Below, piece by piece: positions 9,459 to 17,526 of a stretch of 64,000 bases of DNA. A program made the translations under genes and the position numbers. Source of the DNA: Lachnospiraceae bacterium MD308 (lineage in GTDB: Bacteria; Bacillota; Clostridia; Lachnospirales; Lachnospiraceae); assembly GCA_000403475.2 (NCBI GenBank), contig KE159795.1, positions 1,178,983-1,242,982 on the forward strand, read 5' to 3'. Below the pieces are notes generated by a model. That model made no database searches. It was given only the letters and a program-made list of their open reading frames with translations, and had not been told where the DNA came from. Position 1 is the stretch's first letter, and the number at the start of each line of letters is the position of its first letter.

Positions 9459-10133
9459 CTACTTGCTCAGTTCTTCCAATATGTAATCTATTTTGTCCGA
9501 GATTGTCTCAAACGCACCAAAGCTATCGTCGAACAGCGCCGAGCCTATAGTAAATCCCCACGGTTTCAGTTTTTTCACAAATTCAAGTCTCTCTGTATTG
9601 CTTATACTTCCTGTAACGATCATCGGCTTGTCAACATTTTTTACAAACTCTCTGGCCATCTCTTCCGAATCGCCGTCCTTGTAGCGGTATATGGACAAAC
9701 AAATGCCATGAACGCCTTCATAGGACAAAATCCTCTTTGCATCGGCAATAATCTCTTCATGGGTTCCATACAGCATTCGCGGGATGCCCGCGCGCCGTCC
9801 GCAAGTCGGAAAATATTTAATTCCCGTACCTTTTAATTTTTCCGCAACGCTCTCATAGAAAGCCATACCAACCATATATTCGAATTTGCAGTCAATAGCA
9901 AACTGCGCTGCCTTAAGGCACTCTTCTTCACTTTCTACTAACGGTTCCATAAATGTAATCTTACCCGCCTGCTTCATTTTTTCTACCAATTCCTTTGCAG
10001 CCGGCAATTCAATGCCAATATCCTTAAATCCCCAGCAGTCCGCTTTCGTCATTTTATTGTTTTCAAAAATATCAATAGCACCTGGTACTGTTTTATCATT
10101 ATTTGTTAACATTGCAATCAATTTTACGCTCAT
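9459..10133 (-). CDS. Putative phosphate-binding TIM-barrel protein of unknown reaction
   Basis: 224 residues from the ATG at 10131-10133, which has better spacing from AGGAGA than the ATG six bases upstream. I do not recognise a named family. The length, the alternating beta-alpha pattern and the C-terminal pair MIVTGSIS and FTIGSALF resemble the standard phosphate-binding loops of TIM-barrel aldolases and epimerases. It sits between an FGGY kinase and the binding protein, so it may act on the phosphorylated product of that kinase, for example as an aldolase or epimerase. The reaction is inference only. Confidence 0.6.
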   Translation of the reverse strand: MSVKLIAMLTNNDKTVPGAIDIFENNKMTKADCWGFKDIGIELPAAKELVEKMKQAGKITFMEPLVESEEECLKAAQFAIDCKFEYMVGMAFYESVAEKLKGTGIKYFPTCGRRAGIPRMLYGTHEEIIADAKRILSYEGVHGICLSIYRYKDGDSEEMAREFVKNVDKPMIVTGSISNTERLEFVKKLKPWGFTIGSALFDDSFGAFETISDKIDYILEELSK

Positions 10134-10156
10134 AATCATTTTCTCCTTTGTTGGTT

Positions 10157-11665
10157 TTATAATTTTTTATAGATCGGTTCCGTCGCATCATGAAGCTGAC
10201 GATAAATTTCAAAACTTTTTCTGTATGTTTCCACCAGTTCTTCATCCGGTTCTATACGGTCTTTCAGGTGAAGCCCCTTCCCGACCGCTTCCTTATGTCC
10301 GGAAAAGATTCCCGCTCCTACTCCTGCCAGCAATGCCGAACCATAAGAAGAATCATCATTTGCAAACTTGAGAACAGGACGGTTCAGCACATTTGCCATA
10401 ATCGAACGCCAGAGAGGGCTTTTTCCTCCTCCGCCCACGATGCGGACTTCCTTGATATCTACCATATCTTCGATCAGAGAAAAATTATCTTTGATAGAGT
10501 ACGCAACACCTTCCAGCACAGCTCTGTTAAAATGTCCTCTTCCGTGATGTGCGGTTGCTCCAATAAAGCTTGCTCTAAGCTTCGTATCCCAATATGGAGA
10601 ACGCTCGCCCATCAGATACGGATGGAAGAACAGTCCTTCTGAGCCTGCTGCAACCTTCTCTGCTTCTGCATCCAGCAGCTGATAGGTATTACTGCCGCCT
10701 TGCTGCTCTTTTTGCCATTCTTCTTTGCAGAAAGTGTCTCTGTACCATCTGAGGCTTTCGGCTGCCGAAGAAGTCGCAAGACATGTATACCACAATCCTT
10801 CCACTACATGAGAATATGTCAATGCCTTTGGATTCGGATACGGATCTGGACGGAATAAATAAACGGTCCCCGATGTCGCCAGCTTTGTCACACAGCTATT
10901 TTCTTCAACAGCGCCCACGCAGTATGCTTCAAGCGCTGTATCCGTAGACCCGTTGACTACCGGAACTCCCTGCTTAATACCTGTAAGCTTTGAAGCCGCC
11001 TCTGTAATATGTCCTACCACATCGGTCGGCTTTACGATCGGGGGAAGTATGCCCACCGGAACTTTACTAATCGCGCAAAGTTCCTGGGACCAGCTCCAGT
11101 TTTTATTATCAAACATCAGGCTGCCCTGTGCTTCTATGTAGTCTGTCGTCCATGTTCCTGTAAGCTGATACCTTACATAATCTTTAACGAACATAGCTCT
11201 TTTTGTCCTTTTCAAGACATCCGGTTCATGATTGCGAATCCACATCAGCTGCAGCATCGTCCATGTCGGACTCGGCATCTGATAAGCAATCTCAAAGATT
11301 TCATCTTTGTGATGCTTCATCATGTATTCCGTTTCTTCAACACTGCGCGTGTCAGTCCACATAATTGTTTTCCGTAAGACACGGTCATCCTGATCCAAAA
11401 GAACAATATTATGTGCCGAAGCGTCCAGACTAAGCGCCGCCACCTGATCCGGCCTGACATTTCCTTGTTCCATTGCAATTTGGAAGCTTTTCATGAAAGC
11501 CGGAAACCAATCTGCCGGATCTTGTTCCGACCATCCTATATTCGGATGATATGTTTTGTACTCTGTATATCCATCTCCTACAAAATTACAATCTGTATCG
11601 ATAAGTGTTACTTTACATCCGCTCGTACCTATGTCGATACCAAGCAGTAATTCTTTTGCACCCAT
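10157..11665 (-). CDS. FGGY-family carbohydrate kinase
   Basis: 502 residues, typical of the xylulokinase/ribulokinase/glycerol kinase family. The N-terminal ATPase motif LGIDIGTSGCKVTLID, the ITWTDTR-like segment (TIMWTDTRSVEE) and the C-terminal VRIVGGGGKSPLWRSIMANVLNRPV signature are present. It would phosphorylate an imported polyol or ketose with ATP in the cytoplasm, trapping it for catabolism. The FGGY family has many isofunctional groups, so no sugar is named. Its place between an SDR and a TIM-barrel protein suggests oxidation, then phosphorylation, then cleavage or epimerisation. Confidence 0.92.
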   Translation of the reverse strand: MGAKELLLGIDIGTSGCKVTLIDTDCNFVGDGYTEYKTYHPNIGWSEQDPADWFPAFMKSFQIAMEQGNVRPDQVAALSLDASAHNIVLLDQDDRVLRKTIMWTDTRSVEETEYMMKHHKDEIFEIAYQMPSPTWTMLQLMWIRNHEPDVLKRTKRAMFVKDYVRYQLTGTWTTDYIEAQGSLMFDNKNWSWSQELCAISKVPVGILPPIVKPTDVVGHITEAASKLTGIKQGVPVVNGSTDTALEAYCVGAVEENSCVTKLATSGTVYLFRPDPYPNPKALTYSHVVEGLWYTCLATSSAAESLRWYRDTFCKEEWQKEQQGGSNTYQLLDAEAEKVAAGSEGLFFHPYLMGERSPYWDTKLRASFIGATAHHGRGHFNRAVLEGVAYSIKDNFSLIEDMVDIKEVRIVGGGGKSPLWRSIMANVLNRPVLKFANDDSSYGSALLAGVGAGIFSGHKEAVGKGLHLKDRIEPDEELVETYRKSFEIYRQLHDATEPIYKKL

Positions 11666-11692
11666 AAGAACCCTCTTTTCTTCATAAGTTAA

Positions 11693-12484
11693 TTAAAGCT
11701 GTACCTGTCCGCATGTAATGGAAATATTACTTCCCGTTGTTGCCATGCCAAGCTCTCCGCACAACACAACCGCCCAGTTTCCGATCTCCTCAATCTCAAG
11801 CAGCCGGTGTGTCGGCAGCATATCTGCAAAATACTTGTAGCCGCCTTCCGTATCTGTCCCCAGCTCCTCGGCCTTACGAGAAATAGAATCTACCATCATA
11901 GGTGTCATTACGTAACATGGACAAAGGGCGTTTACAAGAATGTTATCTTTTACCAGCTCATTTCCCCATATTCTTGTTAAATGTGAAACCGCCGCCTTAG
12001 AAGCCGAATATGCACTGTACGTTTCAGAAGCAAGAAATGCCTGAGAAGACGAAATATTGACAATTCGTCCCCAGCCTGCTTCTTTCATATACGGCACCGC
12101 ATGCTTTGTACAGATAACCGTACCGATAAGATTAATATCCATTACAGTCTCAAAACGTTCGATTTCCAGTTTCTCCACAAGATTTTTATAAATAATTCCT
12201 GCATTGTTACACAAAATATCCAGTTTCCCATACTGTTTTACAATTTCTGCAAAGACTCTTTTGACTTCTTCTTCTTTTGTAACATCCATTGTCATTTTGA
12301 CAATTCCGTCCATCATTTTTTTCTCTTGTTCGTCTTTAAAGCTAATATCCGTCGCCACAACGACCGCCCCAGCCTCATACAAAGCATTGGCAATCCCAAG
12401 CCCGTTTCCCTGCGCAGCGCCTGTAACTACTGCAATATGCCCGCTTAGATCAAATAAATTTTCAAACCGTTTTAGATTTTTCAC
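11693..12484 (-). CDS. Short-chain dehydrogenase/reductase
   Basis: 263 residues. Classical SDR features: cofactor motif VVTGAAQGNGLG near residue 20, NNAGI, catalytic Ser in NISSSQ, and the YSASK active-site pair. It probably oxidises a hydroxyl group or reduces a ketone of the imported compound with NAD(P). The NAD-type acidic residue (VVATDISF) after the second strand favours NAD. It is 27 bp upstream of the kinase gene and 3 bp after the tautomerase gene. Confidence 0.92.
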   Translation of the reverse strand: MKNLKRFENLFDLSGHIAVVTGAAQGNGLGIANALYEAGAVVVATDISFKDEQEKKMMDGIVKMTMDVTKEEEVKRVFAEIVKQYGKLDILCNNAGIIYKNLVEKLEIERFETVMDINLIGTVICTKHAVPYMKEAGWGRIVNISSSQAFLASETYSAYSASKAAVSHLTRIWGNELVKDNILVNALCPCYVMTPMMVDSISRKAEELGTDTEGGYKYFADMLPTHRLLEIEEIGNWAVVLCGELGMATTGSNISITCGQVQL

Positions 12485-12487
12485 TTG

Positions 12488-12835
12488 TTACCTCCCTAGA
12501 TTTTTCCCATTCCATCCCCAGTACGGAGTCATCGAATATTTGACATAAATGTTCTCCAATTCAATGTCTAATTCCTGGCTGACAATTTGGGTTAATTGTT
12601 TTGTAAGCTGATCGATATCTTTGCCTTCCGGTTCTCCATAAAGAGAAACTTCGAGAAAAACAACGTATTTTTGTTCTCCTTGGAACCACATATCACATGC
12701 AGATTGAAACATGCACATAAGCCATTTTTCTGATTTTCCCGGAATAATCTCAATTGCCTTTCCAAAATTCTTCTTTAATATTGTCTGTTTATCAGATGAT
12801 AAGATCTGATTTGTGGACAATTGAATACACGGCAT
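12488..12835 (-). CDS. Tautomerase/MIF-like small protein
   Basis: 115 residues when started at the ATG at 12833-12835, which follows AGGAGG by 6 bases. A longer frame exists, but only this start places Pro directly after Met (MPCIQLSTN), as needed for the Pro1 catalytic base of the tautomerase superfamily. The length and the repeated beta-alpha-beta pattern fit MIF/phenylpyruvate-tautomerase relatives. It would catalyse keto-enol tautomerisation or a related reaction. As first gene of the catabolic operon it may process an enol or unsaturated keto intermediate. The specific reaction is unknown. Confidence 0.72.
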   Translation of the reverse strand: MPCIQLSTNQILSSDKQTILKKNFGKAIEIIPGKSEKWLMCMFQSACDMWFQGEQKYVVFLEVSLYGEPEGKDIDQLTKQLTQIVSQELDIELENIYVKYSMTPYWGWNGKNLGR

Positions 12836-13024
12836 AAAATCACCTCCTAGTTTTTTATTATTAATTCCTGTGTCTATTAATAGTCGCTGCAGCTCACACA
12901 AGAAACTAATGAACGCCAAATTATTAAACAAGGCTGTCGCAATCTTTTTGTATTCTGTAAATTCAGGTTTTTATATTTTATTTTTTTATAATTTTACTAT
13001 GGATTTTTTGATAGATAAAGTTTA

Positions 13025-13045
13025 TAATATTGATTGATAATATTA
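13025..13045. promoter_or_regulatory. LysR-type operator candidate in the divergent spacer
   Basis: TAATATT-N7-AATATTA, a dyad in the 235-bp AT-rich spacer between the tautomerase operon and the LysR gene, 25 bp before the LysR start codon. It fits the T-N11-A pattern of LysR boxes. Control of both directions is inference. Confidence 0.5.
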
Positions 13046-13070
13046 ATAAATTTCATGGAGTAGAAATAAA

Positions 13071-13973
13071 ATGGATATACAGAAATTTGAAGCTCTATTA
13101 ACGGCGATCGATGCCGGAACTATAACAAAAGCCGCCTCATCTTTGGGATATACACAATCTGCGATTTCCCATGCGATTCATTCGCTGGAGAATGAATTCA
13201 ACGTACGTCTTCTATTGAGATGTCACGCAGGGGTTGAACTGACACCGACAGGTGAGATGCTGATCCCTTACATCAGAAATGTTGCTAATGCTTTCAGAGA
13301 ATTCGAAAATAAAGTGGCTGATATCAATAATATTAACTGCGGACAGGTTCGAATTGGGACATTTACCAGTGTTGCTGTAAACTGGCTCCCCAATATTCTA
13401 AATTCTTTCCAGCAGTATTATCCAAATATTAATTTTGAAATTAAACAGGGAAACTATGCAGAAATTGCCGAATGGATCTTGCAGGGTTCTATTGACTGCG
13501 GTTTTACGATCACACCTTCCTTGTGTGGATTGAAAAACATTATTCTGTTTGAAGACAGACTATTCTTAATATATCCGCCTGATCACCCCCTTGCTTCCAA
13601 GGAGACTATTTACCCCGAAGATTTGGCAGAATATCCATTTATTCTTGTGAATGAGGGGCGCGCGCCCATTATCCGAAATTTTTTTGAAGACCGCAATATA
13701 AAATTAAAAATACAATACCATGTTGTAGATGACTATGCGACGATTGCCATGGTAGAAAGTCATCTGGGAATCAGCGTATGTCCTGAATTATTTTTTTACA
13801 GACTGCCCTATAATGTATCACATCGCCCGATAGAGACTGATTTTCGCAGAAAGATCAGTATTTCTTACAAGAAAAATTTTATCCTTGCCCCGGCGGTAAA
13901 ACAGTTCATCTCTTATGTACAAAGCTGGGCTAGGAACAATCTCACCCCACTGGATGCTAACCCGTTGTTTTGA
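13071..13973 (+). CDS. LysR-family transcriptional regulator
   Basis: 300 residues. N-terminal winged helix (MDIQKFEALLTAIDAGTITKA, then SLGYTQSAISHAIHSLE) and a LysR effector-binding domain. It is divergent from the approximately 10 kb tautomerase-to-gldA operon, the standard arrangement for a LysR activator of an adjacent catabolic operon. The co-inducer is probably the substrate or an intermediate of that operon. An AAATAAAATG context gives only a weak ribosome binding site. Confidence 0.92.
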   Translation: MDIQKFEALLTAIDAGTITKAASSLGYTQSAISHAIHSLENEFNVRLLLRCHAGVELTPTGEMLIPYIRNVANAFREFENKVADINNINCGQVRIGTFTSVAVNWLPNILNSFQQYYPNINFEIKQGNYAEIAEWILQGSIDCGFTITPSLCGLKNIILFEDRLFLIYPPDHPLASKETIYPEDLAEYPFILVNEGRAPIIRNFFEDRNIKLKIQYHVVDDYATIAMVESHLGISVCPELFFYRLPYNVSHRPIETDFRRKISISYKKNFILAPAVKQFISYVQSWARNNLTPLDANPLF

Positions 13974-14224
13974 ATCCATCATATGGCACATCCAGAAAGG
14001 GTTTGACGGAAAGCGGCGAACTGCAAAGAGCATATCCATACTGCTCCTTTGTGATGCCCAACGCCCCGCCTGTTTCCATAGGAATGCGCTCCCTTGTCAT
14101 CCGGGCCGGCATACGACTCGACTTCAACGATCATGCCCGAAGCAATGCCCTCCAGCATCTCATGTCCCAGCAGCTCAGGAGCCACCGTATTCACATCCCT
14201 CATATAAAAATCCCGCATCATCAT
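13970..14224 (-). pseudogene. Decayed 3-methyladenine DNA glycosylase (AAG/Mpg family)
   Basis: The 5' part encodes a recognisable AAG N-terminus ([11 protein letters not shown], then [22 protein letters not shown]). Right after this, a different reading frame encodes what looks like the family's C-terminal portion ([21 protein letters not shown]). The roughly 90 residues normally between them, including the central YVYxxYG region, are absent and the reading frame is broken, so the gene has an internal deletion plus frameshift and also lacks the last C-terminal part. Intact members have about 200 residues. The remnant abuts the 3' end of the LysR gene. Confidence 0.65.
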
Positions 14225-14239
14225 ACTTGTTCCCCTCCT

Positions 14240-15238
14240 TCATATCCTCCTCACGCTCCCCCTCTCCACAAAGTCCGTACACACCTGTATCTTTGTCTTG
14301 ATCGCGCTCTGGTTCTCTATCGAGTAAAGTAGCTCCCTCACCGCCGTGGCCCCCATCTCATGCTTGTACACATTGATGGTGGTAAGCGGCGGATCTGACA
14401 CCGCGCCGTAGGAGATATTGTCAAACCCGATGATAGACACATCCCCCGGGATGTCGTAGCCGCACTCTTTAAGCGCCTGCATCGCCCCGATGGCTATCGT
14501 GTCATTGTCCACGAAAAACGCAGACGGCAAAGCCTCCGCTCCTTCCAGATACTTTTTCATGCCCTCATAGGCAGTCTCCACTCTTGTTCCCACCGTGGGG
14601 ATGAACTCCTGCCTTACAGGGAACCCATGGGCATCCATCACGCGCCGGTAGCCGATCTCCCTGTACTTAAACGCCTGTATGCGGAAATCTCCCCTGATAT
14701 ACCCGATCTCCCTGTGCCCCCTCTCCACAAGGTACTCCACCGCCTTTGCCGCGGAATCCGTGTTGCTGATAAGGACACTGTCGAAAAAATGCCTGTCGCT
14801 CCATCCGTCCAGCAGGATGATCTTATTCTTCGCATGAGTGTAAGGCTCAAAGTCCTCCTCCATCATCTCTGTGCCAAGGAGCACCACCGCGCTCTCCTCA
14901 TCCGACAGAATCTCCCGGATCTGCATATCGTACCCCGTGTCATTCACGTCCACATGGCAGAACAATGTCTCAAGCCCCAAAAGTTTTGCCTGCCGCTCCA
15001 CGCCCTCAATCACTGCCGGATGAAACGGGCTGTCGTCGATGATCAGCCCGTTCCTCCGAAAAATGACAAACCGTATTCTCCGAATCTTCTCCCCCGTGTG
15101 ATACCCCAGTTCCTCTGCCGTCTTTAAAATCTGTTCCGCCGTCTCCTTGTTGACTCCCCTCTTATGGTTCAGTGCATTTGACACTGTCGCCGGCGAAAAT
15201 CCTGTAATCTCGCTTATCTTGCGAATACTGATTTTCAT
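14240..15238 (-). CDS. LacI-family transcriptional regulator (paralogue of the one at 958)
   Basis: 332 residues, LacI helix-turn-helix at the N-terminus (FSPATVSNALNHKRGV) and a sugar-binding-protein-like effector domain (DVSIIGFDNISYG). Very similar along its length to the LacI protein at 958-1965. Its neighbours are a pseudogene downstream and the divergent Ter cluster upstream, so no obvious target operon lies beside it within the window; it may act elsewhere or be a leftover of a rearranged locus. Confidence 0.92.
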   Translation of the reverse strand: MKISIRKISEITGFSPATVSNALNHKRGVNKETAEQILKTAEELGYHTGEKIRRIRFVIFRRNGLIIDDSPFHPAVIEGVERQAKLLGLETLFCHVDVNDTGYDMQIREILSDEESAVVLLGTEMMEEDFEPYTHAKNKIILLDGWSDRHFFDSVLISNTDSAAKAVEYLVERGHREIGYIRGDFRIQAFKYREIGYRRVMDAHGFPVRQEFIPTVGTRVETAYEGMKKYLEGAEALPSAFFVDNDTIAIGAMQALKECGYDIPGDVSIIGFDNISYGAVSDPPLTTINVYKHEMGATAVRELLYSIENQSAIKTKIQVCTDFVERGSVRRI

Positions 15239-15371
15239 AACTCTGTTTCAACCTTTCTGATATTTAACTAATTCTATTATATCTGCCCTGCTGCCGAAAA
15301 ACAACTTTAAGATGCCATTTTCCCCATCCTGTTGTATAATAGGGATAACAACAGGAAAGGAACCGATACTT

Positions 15372-16061
15372 ATGATTAATATTCCGATGAAAGTAACGGA
15401 AAGCTACAACCGAAACAACATTTCATTACTGAATCATACGCGTCAGGGCACAACCACAAGTGCAGGAGGTAATCACGCTACTGCTTCCTGCCGCAAGCCT
15501 CCTGCCCTCCAAAACCTTATACAGAAAGGCCAGAAGGTAAACATCGGAGCCGCCGGGCAGCTTAAGGCGGTAAGAATCGCCATGGGCTGGAACACTACCG
15601 ACCCAAGGTGCGATATCGACCTGTCCGCCTTTCTCCTTAACGCCTCGGGGAAAGTTCCCGGCGACGACTGGTTCGTCTTCTACGGACAGACAAAAAGCCC
15701 GGACGGCAGCGTCTCCCTGAATACAAACGGCTCCGCCGAGGACCGGGAAATCGCAGACATCGACCTTGTGCGCTTAAACCCCGGCATTAAAAAAATCGTA
15801 TTCGTGCTCACCATCAACGAGGCATTTACATACCGCCTCAATTTCAGCATGGCCGAAGACGCCTACATCCGGCTGCTTGATTCGGACACCGGGCGGGAGA
15901 TTTACAGTTTCCTGCTGACAGACTACTATGCCAACGTGACGTCCATGATGCTGGGAGAGCTTTATCTGTATAACGATACCTGGAAATTCAATGCCATCGG
16001 AAACGGCGTCGCAAAAGACCTTGCAGGCCTGTGCCAGTTGTATGGCGTTCAGACAAATTAA
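15372..16061 (+). CDS. TerD-domain protein with N-terminal extension
   Basis: 229 residues from the ATG at 15372, preceded by AGGAAAGGA. Residues 1-50 are a polar extension not found in the short TerD proteins of this cluster; from about residue 55 (LIQKGQKVNI) the TerD domain follows, with the CDIDLSAFLL acidic metal-binding strand and the LGELYLYNDTWKFNAIGNG C-terminal block. TerD proteins bind Ca2+ and work in membrane-associated chemical stress responses. It is transcribed with the AIM24-like gene and away from the other ter genes. Confidence 0.85.
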   Translation: MINIPMKVTESYNRNNISLLNHTRQGTTTSAGGNHATASCRKPPALQNLIQKGQKVNIGAAGQLKAVRIAMGWNTTDPRCDIDLSAFLLNASGKVPGDDWFVFYGQTKSPDGSVSLNTNGSAEDREIADIDLVRLNPGIKKIVFVLTINEAFTYRLNFSMAEDAYIRLLDSDTGREIYSFLLTDYYANVTSMMLGELYLYNDTWKFNAIGNGVAKDLAGLCQLYGVQTN

Positions 16062-16077
16062 ATTGGAGGAAAAATAG

Positions 16078-16782
16078 ATGATTACATTTGAGACAATTAA
16101 CGAACTGACCCTGAAAGTCACCTGTACCGGAAATGATGTTATATTTACCAAGGCCGGGGCCTACATCGCCGGAGACTGCGCCGGAAACACGAATTACCGC
16201 TTTGAGAAAGTCCTCCTCGGCCCCCAGAACAATCTTGCCCAGGCGGTCATCGGCTCCCTGGCAAGGCGCGTGACGGGAGAGAACATTCCTCTCATGAAAG
16301 TTATGCTGGGCGGAGATTCCGAGACATACTACGCCTGCAACGCCCAGCACGTCCTTGTGTACCGGCTGGAGAGGGGCGAGACGATCTCCGTCGAGTCGGA
16401 AAATATCCTGGCATTCACCCAGGACTGCAAATACAGCGTCCGCTTTATCGGCTCCGGCGTCCTCTCACAAAAAGGAATCGCAACATCCACGCTGACCGGA
16501 GAAGGACAGAACGCGTATGTTGCGATACTCACCGACGGCAACCCCATCGCACTCAGCAATGTACATACTCACAACACCATCGCTGTTGACCCTGACGCCG
16601 TTATCTGCTGGATGGGGAACGGCTCCTGCGACCCCCACATCCGCACAGACGTGAACTGGAAGACCTTCATCGGCCAGGCCTCGGGCGAATCCTATTCCTT
16701 TGAGTGGCATGGAGGCATGGCGGTGACCGTCATCATACAGCCCTCCGAACGGCAGGGCGGAATCCAGCTAAAGGTCGATTAA
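16078..16782 (+). CDS. AIM24/TIGR00266-family protein
   Basis: 234 residues, predicted soluble and mostly beta. The repeated glycine-rich strands (FTKAGAYIAGDCAGN, VRFIGSGVLSQK) and length match the AIM24-like family, a double-stranded beta-helix group often linked to Ter genes; molecular function is not established. It lies 16 bp after the TerD-domain gene. Its 3' end overlaps the convergent HAD gene by 15 bp. Confidence 0.7.
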   Translation: MITFETINELTLKVTCTGNDVIFTKAGAYIAGDCAGNTNYRFEKVLLGPQNNLAQAVIGSLARRVTGENIPLMKVMLGGDSETYYACNAQHVLVYRLERGETISVESENILAFTQDCKYSVRFIGSGVLSQKGIATSTLTGEGQNAYVAILTDGNPIALSNVHTHNTIAVDPDAVICWMGNGSCDPHIRTDVNWKTFIGQASGESYSFEWHGGMAVTVIIQPSERQGGIQLKVD

Positions 16783-17526
16783 CTCCTTAATCCGGGAGAG
16801 CATTTCCTCCGAGAATATGCTCTCCCCTTTCATCTCCTCCAGAGCGCTGTCCGCGCCGTATCTTTTACAGAAACCAGCAGGAACGATCCCGACGTCTGCC
16901 CGCTCTGCCATGGACACGTCGAACTCGCTGTCTCCGGCGGCAATCACCTCATCCGCTCCGACGTATCGCCGGAATCTCTCCACCGCAGCTCCTTTGTTAA
17001 GCGTTCCCGGCACCACATAGACCTTTTCCCCGTTGTGAAACACATCGACCTTCCGGCTGTCAAGAGCCGTTCGCAGACTTGCCGCAACCCTTTGGGGCTC
17101 GCTGCACTTTGTAAAGAGAAACAGTTCTTCGATAAACCTTAACTCGAACTTCCGCAGCGGCTCACATTTTAAAAGCTCCGCTCCCCGCCTCAGCTCCCCG
17201 GCACAATCAGAAATCATCCGCCTCGATTCCTCGTGCCACGCATAATCCTTCTGCCCGTCTACCAGCAGGACTCCTCCATTGCAGACAAGGGCGTACTGAA
17301 ACGCCCCTGCCTTTAAATCAATCCTGTCATACTGCTCCTTCGTCCTGGTTGTGGTGGGAACCACCAGGCACCGGCTCTTTATCTGCCTTAGCAGCTCGTG
17401 GGTCTTCTCCGTCATAAAAGAAATCTCTCTCCCCTGATACCGCTCAACATTCATCTTCCGGTTTCCGATATCGTGCTTATAGGAATAGATCAGAGTATTG
17501 TCCAAATCTAAATTAACGACCCGCAT
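16768..17526 (-). CDS. HAD-superfamily phosphatase of the Ter cluster
   Basis: 252 residues. HAD motif I (LDLDNTLIYS, nucleophile Asp), a TTTTRT motif II region, a C2-type cap with QYALVCNGG, the Lys of LNKGAAV, and motif IV AAGDSEFDVSMAE. This is the sucrose-phosphatase-like/Cof type. The HAD phosphatase commonly found in Ter operons is thought to act in a predicted nucleoside-like metabolite pathway (Anantharaman, Iyer and Aravind's proposal); the substrate is unproven. It overlaps the end of the P-type ATPase gene by 14 bp, so the two are translationally coupled. Confidence 0.85.
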   Translation of the reverse strand: MRVVNLDLDNTLIYSYKHDIGNRKMNVERYQGREISFMTEKTHELLRQIKSRCLVVPTTTRTKEQYDRIDLKAGAFQYALVCNGGVLLVDGQKDYAWHEESRRMISDCAGELRRGAELLKCEPLRKFELRFIEELFLFTKCSEPQRVAASLRTALDSRKVDVFHNGEKVYVVPGTLNKGAAVERFRRYVGADEVIAAGDSEFDVSMAERADVGIVPAGFCKRYGADSALEEMKGESIFSEEMLSRIKELIDL

